Below are positions 16,541 through 24,973 of a stretch of DNA of 64,000 nucleotides, one piece after another. Both the position numbers and the translations under genes were made by a program. Position 1 is the stretch's first letter. Each line of letters opens with the position of its first letter. The DNA comes from Candidatus Krumholzibacteriia bacterium (GTDB lineage Bacteria; Krumholzibacteriota; Krumholzibacteriia; G020349025): contig DASRJW010000131.1 of assembly GCA_035649275.1 (NCBI GenBank), positions 1-64,000 on the forward strand, read 5' to 3'. Below the pieces are notes generated by a model that did no database searches, was not told the origin of the DNA, and saw nothing but the letters and a program-made list of their open reading frames with translations.

Positions 16541-19045
16541 GTGCGCTGTTCCCGGTTCCTGCCGCCCGTCACGCTCGCTGCACTCGGCGCGCTCGCCGCG
16601 CTCGGGGTGCTCGAGGCGCCCGTGCGGGCCGATGTGCCCTTCGGCTGGAGGGTGGAAACCTTTGCCGGCCGCATCGTGGAGTTCGCCCCCGGAGGCGGCG
16701 TCCTCGCTGGTGCCACCGACGGTGGCTTGCTCCTCTTCGACCTGCAGACCCGGGAGTTCCAGCAGATCGCCGATGCGGGCTGCAAGGAAGGCCGCTGCTT
16801 GCGTTCCAACCTGCTCACCAGCGTGGCGCGGGACGATCGCGGCCGCTACTGGGTGGGAACGCGCGGCGCGGGGCTGTCGCTGCTGCGCCCCGAAACCGGA
16901 GGCTTCGGGTACGAGCACTTCTTCGGCGCCAACTTCCGTCCCGGCGGCGGCTTGCTCTCGGACTCGGTGACCGCCATCGCGCCCTGGGGCGAGGACGTGG
17001 TGTACGTCGGCACGCGGGCCGGTGTCGCCCAGATCGATGTGGCCGGCGAGGTCGGTGAGTACAACGAAGAATCCAGCCGGCGTCGCGGCGTCGATCTCCC
17101 CGATGGCGACATCCTCGACCTCGCGGTGGATTCGCTCTATGTCTGGGTGGCGCAGTCGAACGGCATCGTCCGCTACCGGCGGCTGCCGCCGCACGACCTG
17201 GAAGTGCTGGCCGACAGCCTGGCGGGGACGCGGGTGCAGACGGTGGTGCGCCAGCACGGACAGATCTGGGCGGGGACGAACCGGGGCGTCCAGCTCTGGG
17301 ACGAAGCGGGCCGGTACTGGAAGCGACTGCGCAACGTGGCCGGATCGCCGCAGCCGACGCCGGACTTCGAGTCCTATGCCCTGGTGGTCCGACAACCCGA
17401 TCCGCTGCACCCGCTCGTCGTCGTCGCTTCCAACTTGGATGTGTGGACCTACAACGGCTTCGCCTGGTCGCGCTGCAATCCACCGCCATTCTTCCTGCTC
17501 GAGGCGCGGCGATTCGAGGCGCTCACGGCCACGGGGGACACCCTCTGGACTTGCCAGATCAACGACAACGGCGAAGGGGCCTTCCTGGAGAGCTGGAACA
17601 CCGCGCAGGGCTGCAGCTGGGCGCACCTCGAGCCGAGCTCGATCCCGTTCGGCCCGATCCACGGCATCGGCGTCGACCGCGGCAACCGCGACCTCTGGGT
17701 GGGGACGCAGATCTCCGGCGTGGCGCGTCGTACCTTGGCCGGCGTCTGGTGCACCTACAACGGCAACGACTCCTCGGTACTGGCCAACATGACGAACCCG
17801 TCCGGGAACGTCTCGGCTTTCTTGCGCGACCGCTCGGGCACGACCTGGTTCACCCATCTGGTCCAAGAAGGGCAGGCGCCGCTGGACGCGCTGCGGGGTG
17901 ACCCGGGTTGCAACCATGCCGCCGACCAGTGGGATCACATCGCGCCGGGCGAGGGCGGTTTCGGCGGTCGTTACTGGAAGATCGCCGAAGATGGCGCCGG
18001 CAACCGTTTCTTCCTCTCCGATGGCCATCCGGTCACACCGGGCGGCCTGGACGTGCTCAAGGCCGATGGCAGCGACACCCTCAACCTGCGGTCGAACCTG
18101 CTCGGAGGCAGCGCCGTCGGCGCCATCGCCTTCGACCGCGACGACTCGATCTGGCAGTTCGCCTACGTTGGCGTCAACAACCTCGGCAATGATGGTCTCC
18201 GGGAGTGGATCAACTCCGACGACCTCTTCAATCCCAACGTGAACAACTTCTCCACACTGGAGCTCCGATTCCAGAACAGCGACTACAGCGTGGCGGAGTA
18301 TCACGACATCGTCTACGACAGTTTCAACCGCGATCTCTGGGTGGGGACGGTGGCGGGGCTCTTCCGTTTCGACCTGGCCTCGCGCAGCATGGAGAGCGTC
18401 ATCGGCGCCAAGTCCTTCACCGCCGATGGCCTGCTGAGCCTCAACGTCAGCGATCTGCTCCTCGATCCGAACGGTAATTTGTGGATCGGCACCGACAAGG
18501 GGCTGAACCGCATCGACACTCGTGAGAGCGCCCTCGTCATCGACGCCTTCACCACCCGCGAGACGATCGACGCTCTCAATCAGGAAGGGCAGGGGGCCAT
18601 TCTCTACCTGCCCGAGCAGAGCCTGGCCCCGCTCCCGGACCCGCACGTCACCGCTCTCGCCTTCGATCCGGCGGCGCAGCTGCTGCACATCGGCACCGAG
18701 GCCGGCGTGGCCACGCTGGACGTGGCGGCGCTGGACGTCCGCCCGCTGCTTCCCATCGAGCAGGCCGTGGTGTACCCGAATCCGGTGCGGGCGGCATCGA
18801 CCGAGGGCGCGGTCTACCTCGGCGACGTCACCCTGCCCGCCACGGTGACGATCTACAACCTGGAAGGCGAGGTCGTCTCGGAGAAGCTGATCACCACCCC
18901 GGGGGTCCCGGCGTGGGACCTCCGCATCGTGGTCAGCAGCAGCACGAGCGGCGTACAGTTCTTCGAGGCCACGAGCGGGGTCTACCTGGTGCGCGTGAGC
19001 AACGACGCGGGGACGAAGGTGACGCCGCTGGCCGTCATCCGCTGA
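16541..19045 (+). CDS. Secreted two-component-propeller-like protein with FlgD-like C-terminal module
   Basis: The 834-residue protein has an N-terminal signal peptide (to about residue 28, ending VRA-DVP). It then carries repeated blades of the periplasmic sensor propeller type, such as LTSVARDDRGRYWVGTRGAG, VYVGTRAGVAQID, IWAGTNRGVQLWD and LWIGTDKGLNRID. The end (from VVYPNPVRA, about residue 745) is a FlgD/type-A-sorting-like immunoglobulin module with GVYLVRV and a basic terminus. No kinase domain follows, so it is a free extracellular propeller. It starts at GTG 16541 behind GAGGAG. It lies in line between glycan genes but its own role is unknown. Confidence 0.8.
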   Translation: MRCSRFLPPVTLAALGALAALGVLEAPVRADVPFGWRVETFAGRIVEFAPGGGVLAGATDGGLLLFDLQTREFQQIADAGCKEGRCLRSNLLTSVARDDRGRYWVGTRGAGLSLLRPETGGFGYEHFFGANFRPGGGLLSDSVTAIAPWGEDVVYVGTRAGVAQIDVAGEVGEYNEESSRRRGVDLPDGDILDLAVDSLYVWVAQSNGIVRYRRLPPHDLEVLADSLAGTRVQTVVRQHGQIWAGTNRGVQLWDEAGRYWKRLRNVAGSPQPTPDFESYALVVRQPDPLHPLVVVASNLDVWTYNGFAWSRCNPPPFFLLEARRFEALTATGDTLWTCQINDNGEGAFLESWNTAQGCSWAHLEPSSIPFGPIHGIGVDRGNRDLWVGTQISGVARRTLAGVWCTYNGNDSSVLANMTNPSGNVSAFLRDRSGTTWFTHLVQEGQAPLDALRGDPGCNHAADQWDHIAPGEGGFGGRYWKIAEDGAGNRFFLSDGHPVTPGGLDVLKADGSDTLNLRSNLLGGSAVGAIAFDRDDSIWQFAYVGVNNLGNDGLREWINSDDLFNPNVNNFSTLELRFQNSDYSVAEYHDIVYDSFNRDLWVGTVAGLFRFDLASRSMESVIGAKSFTADGLLSLNVSDLLLDPNGNLWIGTDKGLNRIDTRESALVIDAFTTRETIDALNQEGQGAILYLPEQSLAPLPDPHVTALAFDPAAQLLHIGTEAGVATLDVAALDVRPLLPIEQAVVYPNPVRAASTEGAVYLGDVTLPATVTIYNLEGEVVSEKLITTPGVPAWDLRIVVSSSTSGVQFFEATSGVYLVRVSNDAGTKVTPLAVIR

Positions 19046-19111
19046 GGTCGTGACCCAGGATCGCGAGGCGAACACGGCTTCGGGTGCGATGCTCTCAGTC
19101 ACGGAGGAAAG

Positions 19112-20308
19112 ATGGCGGCGAACCTGCCGGCACTCGAAGGCGGGCCTCCGGTACGGAGCGGCGCGCCCGTGCCCTTCTTCCGCGCCGCGCTCTCCGAAGC
19201 CGACATCGCCGCGGTCACCGAGGTGCTGCGCAGTGGCTGGCTGACGCTCGGGCCGCGCACCGCGGAGTTCGAGGCCGCCTGCGCCGCCTACCTCGGCGCT
19301 CCCCATGCGGTGGCGGCGAGCTCGTGCACGGCGGCGCTCTTCCTGGCGTTGCGCGCCGCCGGCATCGGCCCGGGCGACGAGGTCGTGGTGCCGGCGCTCA
19401 CTTTCCCGGCGACGGTGCACGTGGTGCGTCACGTCGGCGCCGAGCCCGTGCTCGCGGACATCGAGCTCGACAGCTTCGGCCTCGATCCCGCCGAGGTGGA
19501 AGCCTTGCTCGGGCCGCGCAGCCGCGCCGTCATTCCGGTCGACTATGCCGGGCAGCCGTGCCAGCTGCCGGCACTCCTCGAGATCTCCCGCGCGCGCCGT
19601 TTGCTCTGCGTCGAGGACGCCGCCCACGCTTTCGGTGCCGCTCTCGACGGCCGCCCCGTGGGCAGCTGGAGCGAGGTCACCGCCTTCAGCTTCTACGCCA
19701 CCAAGTGCATCACCACCGGCGAAGGCGGCCTGCTCGCCTGCAGCGACGGCGACTTCGCCGACCGCGTCCGTCTCCTCGGACACCACGGCATGCAACGCGA
19801 TGCTTGGAAGCGCTACAGCGACCAGGGCAGCTGGTACTACGAGATCGCGCTACCGGGATACAAGTACAACATGACCGACGTCCAAGCAGCGCTGGGGTTG
19901 TCGCAGCTGCAGCGCGCCGAGGCGCTGCGCGCCGGTCGAGAGCGGGTGGCGGCGGCGTACACGACGGCGCTCGCTGGCGAGGAGGCCCTGATCCTGCCAC
20001 AGCCACGCCCCGGCGTGACGCATGCATGGCATCTCTATGTCGTGCAGTTGCGGGCCGAACGCCTGCGGGTGGGGCGCGACGCATTCGCCCGGGCGCTGCG
20101 CGCCGAGGGCATCGTACCCAGCGTCCACTTCATCCCGTACCACAAGCAGCCGGCGGGGCGCGAGCTGCCGCTGCGCCGGCCGCTGCCGCGCACCGAGCTC
20201 TTCGCTTCCCGCTGCTTGTCGCTGCCGCTCTTTCCCTCCATGACGGAAAGGGAAATCGCCGACGTGGTCGAAGCCCTGGTCAAACTCCTGCGTCACTATG
20301 CGCGCTGA
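19112..20308 (+). CDS. DegT/DnrJ/EryC1/StrS-family sugar aminotransferase
   Basis: The 398-residue PLP enzyme transfers an amino group to a nucleotide-linked keto sugar. Family features are LRSGWLTLGPRTAEFEAACA near the N-terminus, ASSCTAALFLALRAAGI (cofactor phosphate site), CVEDAAHAFGA with the PLP-ring aspartate, and SFYATKCITTGEGG carrying the Schiff-base lysine (about residue 198). GYKYNMTDVQAALGLSQL follows. It points to an amino sugar in the glycan made here. A GGAGGAAAG Shine-Dalgarno precedes the ATG. It overlaps the next gene by 11 nt. Confidence 0.92.
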   Translation: MAANLPALEGGPPVRSGAPVPFFRAALSEADIAAVTEVLRSGWLTLGPRTAEFEAACAAYLGAPHAVAASSCTAALFLALRAAGIGPGDEVVVPALTFPATVHVVRHVGAEPVLADIELDSFGLDPAEVEALLGPRSRAVIPVDYAGQPCQLPALLEISRARRLLCVEDAAHAFGAALDGRPVGSWSEVTAFSFYATKCITTGEGGLLACSDGDFADRVRLLGHHGMQRDAWKRYSDQGSWYYEIALPGYKYNMTDVQAALGLSQLQRAEALRAGRERVAAAYTTALAGEEALILPQPRPGVTHAWHLYVVQLRAERLRVGRDAFARALRAEGIVPSVHFIPYHKQPAGRELPLRRPLPRTELFASRCLSLPLFPSMTEREIADVVEALVKLLRHYAR

Positions 20309-21299
20309 TCCAGCTGCCGCCACCGCGGGCGTCGCCGTACAGGTGCACGAGGACGACTGGCCCGATGGCCTCGACGCGCTGGCGTCCCTAGCGCAGGCTT
20401 CCTTCTTCCAGGGCACGGCTTGGTGGCGCGCCTTGCAGCAGGCGCTCCGCTGCACGCCCTACGTTCTCGCCGCGCGCGAAGGAGGCAGCCTGCAGGGCGC
20501 TTGCGCCTTCGCCGCAGTGCGCCGCTTCGGCCTCCTCCGGCTCTATGCCGGACCTCTCGGGACCTACGGAGGCATCCTCGCTCGCAGCGAGAGCGTTGCG
20601 ACAGCGCTCGGGCTTGCTTTGCGGTCTCTGAGCCAAGAGCGACGGGTCGCCCTCGTTCGCCTCCACGATTTCACCGGCAGGACACTGGCGGCGTTGCAGG
20701 GCGCACCCGGCTGGCATGCCAGCGGAGAGAGCTGCCAGGTGCTCGACCTCGCCGAGGAACCGCAGTCGCTCTTCGAGCACCGCTTCACCTCGCAGAATCG
20801 CAACAAGATCCGCAAGGCCGAGCGGGCCGGGCTCACGGTGCGGCGGGGCGCCGATGCGGCCTTCCTCGACGCCTACGTAGCGCTCTATCGCACCGCGCTG
20901 CCGCGCTGGCGCTTGCGCCGCCCGCTGCCCCCCGCTCTATTCGGTGCTCTCGTAGGTGCGCCGGGAGTCGACGTCTGGCTGGCCGAAAGAGACGGCACGC
21001 CCGTGGCGGCACTCCTCAACCTGCGCGGCGGCGGGCAGATCATGAACTGGGGCAATGTCTCGCGCCCCGAAGCGTGGCGCGACGCGCCGAACAACCTGTT
21101 GCACTGGCGCGCCCTCGAAGCCGCGTGTCTCGATCGGCAGGGACCGCGCCTCTACAACTTCGGCGCCAGCGCCGGGCTCCCTGGCGTCCACGCCTTCAAG
21201 GCCGCCTTCGGTGCCCGCGAGCACGCCATGGTGCGGCTCGAATACCGCGCCCCATGGCTCGCCTGGGTCGCGCCGTTCCGCCGCCGGGGACGAGCATGA
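20298..21299 (+). CDS. FemAB/GNAT-type acyltransferase
   Basis: The 333-residue protein is of the acetyltransferase-6/FemAB-like group. The first half has FFQGTAWWRALQQAL, and the second carries RFTSQNRNKIRKAERAGLTV, the basic helix typical of BioF2-like/FemAB domains, followed by NNLLHWRALEAACLDRQGP and YNFGASAGLPGVHAFKAAFG. Relatives acylate sugars or peptidoglycan bridge peptides. Coming right after a sugar aminotransferase, N-acylation of the resulting amino sugar is the simplest guess. The start overlaps the aminotransferase end by 11 nt, and its stop overlaps the next start (ATGA). Confidence 0.8.
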   Translation: MRADPAAATAGVAVQVHEDDWPDGLDALASLAQASFFQGTAWWRALQQALRCTPYVLAAREGGSLQGACAFAAVRRFGLLRLYAGPLGTYGGILARSESVATALGLALRSLSQERRVALVRLHDFTGRTLAALQGAPGWHASGESCQVLDLAEEPQSLFEHRFTSQNRNKIRKAERAGLTVRRGADAAFLDAYVALYRTALPRWRLRRPLPPALFGALVGAPGVDVWLAERDGTPVAALLNLRGGGQIMNWGNVSRPEAWRDAPNNLLHWRALEAACLDRQGPRLYNFGASAGLPGVHAFKAAFGAREHAMVRLEYRAPWLAWVAPFRRRGRA

Positions 21300-22666
21300 A
21301 GCACCTGCTCCTCGTCTCGCATTTCTTTCCCCCCATGGGGGGCGGGGGCGTGCAACGGGTGACGAAGTTCGTCAAGTACCTGAGGCTGCACGGCTGGCGC
21401 ACCACGGTGCTCTGTGGCCGTGCCGAGGACTACTGGATGCGCGACGAGTCGCTGCTCGCCGACGTGCCGCCGGAGACACGAGTGCTGCGCACTGCCGCCG
21501 CGAGCGGCCTCGGAGTCCTGCGGCGTCTGCGTGGGGACGACGCAGCAGGGAGGCGCTCGTCGCAGCTCTTCGCGCTCCTGCGTCGCGGTTCCGCTTGGTT
21601 CCTCGTCCCCGACTCTTATGTGGGCTGGTTGCCCTTCGCGCTCCGCGCCGCAGAGGCGGTACTTCGCGATGACCCGCCGGACGCACTCCTCTCCAGCGGC
21701 CCTCCCGACACCAATCATCTGGTGGCGCTCCGCCTTCGACAAGACTCGGCGAAGCCTTGGGTCGCCGACTTCCGCGATCCCTGGGTGGGATTGCATCTGC
21801 TGGAGCCGCCGACTCCTTGGCACCGCCGGCGACACGCGTCCCTGGAGCGCGAGGTACTCGCTGCGGCAGACGCCGTCGTCGCCACCACGACCTGGCTGCG
21901 GGATCTGTTGCGCGAGAGGAGCCCGCACAACGTGCGGCTCCAGGTGATCCGGAACGGCTACGACCCCGACGACTTCGCTGGCTCGCCGGCGTACACCCCC
22001 GCCAAGGAAGGACCGCTCCGCCTCGCCCACACCGGCATGCTGACGCTCACGCGCTCGGTCCGTGGGCTGCTGCAAGCGCTCGCCCAGGTGCACCAACGCC
22101 ATCCCGAGCTCCGTGGCCAGATCCACCTCGAGCTCATCGGGGCGAGAGAATCGGACAACGATGCCGAGGTGGCGCGGCTCGGCCTGCAAGACAGCGTGGT
22201 GCTGCGCGGACCCGTGCCGCACGCCGAGGCCATCGCCGCCATGCTGCGGGCCGATGTCCTCGTCCTCCTCAAGCACACTTCGGAGCGTTACGTCGGTCTC
22301 GTCCCGGGGAAGTTCTACGAGTATCTCGGCTCCGGGCGGCCGTTACTGGCCCTGGTGCCCGAATCGGAGGCGGCCCACCTCGTCCGCGACCTTGGCTGTG
22401 GCGCCATCGCGCCACCGGACGATCCGGAAGCCATCGCCTCGGTTCTTCTGCAGCTGCTGGCCGCGAAGCGTGACGGCAGCTTGGCCGGGCTTTACCGAAG
22501 AGCAGCACTGCCGGTCTTCCAGCGACCCGAGCAGGCGAGCAACCTGGCCGCGCTTCTGGACCAGGTCGTAGCGGCGGCGGCGACGAAGGACGGGTCGGCA
22601 CGCACCGAGGGTCCGCCTTCGGCGCCCCGCCCGAGCAAGAAGTCCTGGTCGGAGGGATCGAGGTGA
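21296..22666 (+). CDS. Family 4-like glycosyltransferase
   Basis: The 456-residue protein has a GT4-type N-terminus (HLLLVSHFFPPMGGGGVQRV), a middle segment WVADFRDPWVGLHLLEPP, and a donor domain with LRLAHTGMLTLTRSVRGLLQAL and GKFYEYLGSGRPLLALVPE. This layout is common in capsule and O-antigen clusters. It transfers an unknown sugar in the cytosol. The ATG at 21296 overlaps the previous stop by 4 nt, and the next gene starts in its own stop (GTGA). The C-terminal 30 residues are low-complexity and basic. Confidence 0.85.
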   Translation: MKHLLLVSHFFPPMGGGGVQRVTKFVKYLRLHGWRTTVLCGRAEDYWMRDESLLADVPPETRVLRTAAASGLGVLRRLRGDDAAGRRSSQLFALLRRGSAWFLVPDSYVGWLPFALRAAEAVLRDDPPDALLSSGPPDTNHLVALRLRQDSAKPWVADFRDPWVGLHLLEPPTPWHRRRHASLEREVLAAADAVVATTTWLRDLLRERSPHNVRLQVIRNGYDPDDFAGSPAYTPAKEGPLRLAHTGMLTLTRSVRGLLQALAQVHQRHPELRGQIHLELIGARESDNDAEVARLGLQDSVVLRGPVPHAEAIAAMLRADVLVLLKHTSERYVGLVPGKFYEYLGSGRPLLALVPESEAAHLVRDLGCGAIAPPDDPEAIASVLLQLLAAKRDGSLAGLYRRAALPVFQRPEQASNLAALLDQVVAAAATKDGSARTEGPPSAPRPSKKSWSEGSR

Positions 22667-24135
22667 ACCGGCCCTCTTCAGGAGCTCTGTGGCTGCGCCT
22701 CGCGTTCCTCGTTTATGTGGTGGGGATCCTCTTCTACCGTGATTCGATCATGGATGACACCTTCATCCACCTGCAGTACGCCCGCCACCTGCGGGAGCAG
22801 GGAATGCTCGCCTTCAATGCTGGCGAGCCCTCGCTCGGCGCCACGAGCCCGCTCTGGCTCCTCCTCCTCGCCGGACTCGGCGCCACGGAAATCGCGGCGC
22901 GTCTCTTGAGCGTCGCCTGCGGCGCCTTTTCGATCTGGCTGTTCGCGCTGCAAGCACGGCGCTTCTGCGGCAGCTTGGCCGCTGCCGCCACCATCGCCTG
23001 GGCGGGGAACTTGTGGCTCCTCCGCCACGCGCCGAACGGCATGGAATCCACCTGCGCCGTCTTCCTCGTGCTCCTTGCCTTCGAGCTCCGCGCGCGAGCC
23101 CCAAGCCGCGGGCGCGACGCCATGCTCGGCCTCGTGCTCGCGGCGGTCTGTCTCGTGCGCCCCGAGCTTGCGCTCTTGCCACTTCTTTTCTTCACGGCGG
23201 ATCTGGTACGGCCAGGGCGCTTCACCCGCCTGAGATTGTGGCTGCCGCTCTGCCTCCTGCCCTGTGTCGCTTGGGGACTCTACGCCTGGTCGCAGGTGGG
23301 GCATGTCGTTCCCGATACGGTGAGCGCGAAATCGGGCGGGCCGGCGGCTCTCGCCTGGATCGCGGTGCTCCGGCGCTCGCTCGCCATGGTCGGGATCGCC
23401 CATCCCGTCGAAGGGGTAGCCATCGTCGTTGCTCTCTTCGTTCAACTCCGCCGCCTGCGGTCGAGAGCGGTCCTCGGTGCATTCCGCCATCCCTTGGCGC
23501 CGCACGTCCTCCTCGCTCTGCTCCTCGTCCTGGCGTACGCGGGGCTCGACGTCCAGGTGCAGCCGCGCTATTTGCTCCCGGTGTTGCCCGCGGTGACGCT
23601 TCTCGGCTGCATTGCCTGGCGCGCTGTGTGGGGTGGGGGCAGCCGCGCCGCCGTCTCTTTCGTCGCTCTCTGCCTGGTCGCGACTTTCACCGCGAGCGCG
23701 CTCCGCGTCCTGCCAGCGACGCGGGCGTACTCGCAGGCGTTGCGCCCTGCTCTCGTTTCGCTGGTTCAGGAAGTCGAGGCACGCTCTCCAGGCCGCGCCT
23801 CGGTGGCCACACCGGATATCGGCATCGTCGGCTATTACGGCCACGTGCACGTGGTCGACTTGGGAGGCCTCGTCGACCCGCGGGCGCAGGAAATCCAGAA
23901 TCGGCTCGGATACGACGAGATGCTGCGGAGTGGCGCCTTCCTCGATCTCGGGCCCGTGGACTTCGTCATCGACCGCGACCGCGAGCGCGAACGCTTTGCC
24001 GGCCATGTCTGCCGCGACCGGCGCTGGACGCCGCTCCGCACCACGTCCATCTCCAACCTCGGCCTGTCGCGCCCGGGCCCGTTCTTTTACACCCTCTACG
24101 CCCTCGAACGGACCAATGGCTCGTCACCCCCGTAA
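22663..24135 (+). CDS. GT-C-type membrane glycosyltransferase (GT39-like)
   Basis: The 490-residue polytopic membrane protein begins with one helix and a periplasmic loop IMDDTFIHLQYARHLREQG carrying the paired aspartates of GT-C enzymes, then GEPSLGATSPLWLLLLAGLG. About nine further helices follow to residue 365. A soluble tail contains TPDIGIVGYYG and VVDLGGLVDPRAQE, seen in related bacterial mannosyltransferase-like proteins. It probably moves a sugar from a polyprenyl phosphate on the outer face of the inner membrane. It starts at GTG 22663 and ends the glycan locus. Its last 27 codons resemble a sequence near 25607-25689. Confidence 0.78.
   Translation: MNRPSSGALWLRLAFLVYVVGILFYRDSIMDDTFIHLQYARHLREQGMLAFNAGEPSLGATSPLWLLLLAGLGATEIAARLLSVACGAFSIWLFALQARRFCGSLAAAATIAWAGNLWLLRHAPNGMESTCAVFLVLLAFELRARAPSRGRDAMLGLVLAAVCLVRPELALLPLLFFTADLVRPGRFTRLRLWLPLCLLPCVAWGLYAWSQVGHVVPDTVSAKSGGPAALAWIAVLRRSLAMVGIAHPVEGVAIVVALFVQLRRLRSRAVLGAFRHPLAPHVLLALLLVLAYAGLDVQVQPRYLLPVLPAVTLLGCIAWRAVWGGGSRAAVSFVALCLVATFTASALRVLPATRAYSQALRPALVSLVQEVEARSPGRASVATPDIGIVGYYGHVHVVDLGGLVDPRAQEIQNRLGYDEMLRSGAFLDLGPVDFVIDRDRERERFAGHVCRDRRWTPLRTTSISNLGLSRPGPFFYTLYALERTNGSSPP
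24053..24086 (+). repeat. Direct repeat, left copy (34 nt)
   Basis: This 34-nt segment within the end of the GT-C gene is identical to 25607-25640. Similarity continues more weakly to the stop codons of both copies (24135 and 25689). In protein terms both encode NLGLSRPGPFFYTLYAL. The two copies bracket the tandem secreted paralogues at 24385 and 24974. Confidence 0.9.
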
Positions 24136-24384
24136 CACGTGCTGCCGGATGCACGAACTGGGCAGGCGTTTCTCACTGCCCCCGCAGTTCTTGCAGCTTT
24201 CTGATGCCGGCGTCCAAGGGGTTTGGGCAGTGCCCCTGCCCGCCCGTTGAGGACGATAGTGGCACGTGCCATACAGAGGTTGTCGTGTTCCTGTCTGTAG
24301 GTGTATCTATCACGGAGGGGAGGCGTCCAAGGTTGCTTCTTTGGCATGATCCCAGTGTCTTGTAGTTGCACTAGGTGGTGTGGG
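24136..24384. other. Gap before the secreted paralogues
   Basis: This 249-nt gap shows no convincing gene. It contains a GGGCAG/CTGCCC stem (24225-24230 and 24236-24241, 5-nt loop) and a perfect 12-bp palindrome at 24260-24271. No good promoter hexamers were found. Its base composition is visibly lower in G+C than the glycan genes. Confidence 0.5.
24260..24271. promoter_or_regulatory. Perfect 12-bp palindrome, possible operator
   Basis: TGGCACGTGCCA is its own reverse complement. It lies 113 nt before the gene at 24385, in a non-coding gap, which fits a repressor or activator site. No bound protein is known, and the site occurs once as far as was seen. Confidence 0.3.
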
Positions 24385-24963
24385 ATGCGGGTGACGGGAC
24401 TCGTGCTTTCGCTCGCGATGAGCCTCGTAAAACCTGCGGCGTCTCAACCAACGGAACTCTACAAGTGCATCACCTGGGGAGAAGCCTCGTGGCCTGATTG
24501 TGGCATTCCTCAGCACGAGCTCTTCGACGACTGCGGCGGCATCTTTTCCGAAGTGCTCAATGTCGCCTGGTACCCACTTCGATACGTCGGTCCGATCACA
24601 GTTGAGCTGAAAACCAGGGGCGCCTTCGCTTTCAATCTACCATTATACGTGGAAGTCGTTCCCCTGTCTGACTCCACAACCGCTGAGTTTTGCAAGTTTG
24701 GGTACTATCCCAGCATCCCCGGCCACGTGGTGGGCGTTGCGAGTGGCATACAGGTGTGTGGAGGCGGCTGGGAGGTATTCGGCCCGGTCGACCTGAGGGA
24801 GATCCTCGCCATCGATGGAAGCTATGCGTTGCGACTGAAAGGTTTCTGGAGGTTCCCCACCTTGTCAAGCCCCAGCGTCGATTGCGTGCGCGTCACTCCC
24901 GTCACGAGCCAGACGCCGAACGCCGTTGGTTCCTGGAGCCGGGTGAAGAGTCTCTTCAGATAA
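24385..24963 (+). CDS. Secreted cysteine-containing protein, tandem paralogue A
   Basis: The function is unknown. The 192-residue product has a signal peptide (RVTGLVLSLAMSLVKPAASQ) and five cysteines in the mature part. It shares a pattern with the next gene: a CG pair, WxPLRxVGPIT, LPLYVE, CGGxWExxGPV, DC/RC followed by (I/V)RVT, and the terminal SWSxxKxLFR. The repeated beta-type pattern suggests a small extracytoplasmic disulfide-bonded domain. ATG 24385 is chosen because the signal peptide starts there; the frame is open to 24301. Codon use is less GC-rich than in neighbours, which suggests recent acquisition. Confidence 0.65.
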   Translation: MRVTGLVLSLAMSLVKPAASQPTELYKCITWGEASWPDCGIPQHELFDDCGGIFSEVLNVAWYPLRYVGPITVELKTRGAFAFNLPLYVEVVPLSDSTTAEFCKFGYYPSIPGHVVGVASGIQVCGGGWEVFGPVDLREILAIDGSYALRLKGFWRFPTLSSPSVDCVRVTPVTSQTPNAVGSWSRVKSLFR

Positions 24964-24973
24964 AGCGTGATCC

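Noticed and set aside
16520-19795. 1091-codon open frame on the minus strand
   Set aside because: It is antisense to the propeller and aminotransferase genes, rich in Arg/Ala/His/Val with no domain pattern. Such frames are common in GC-rich DNA.
24260-24280. Sigma-54 promoter at TGGCAC
   Set aside because: TGGCAC is present, but the required TTGC-type -12 element is not at the right distance (ATACA is found).
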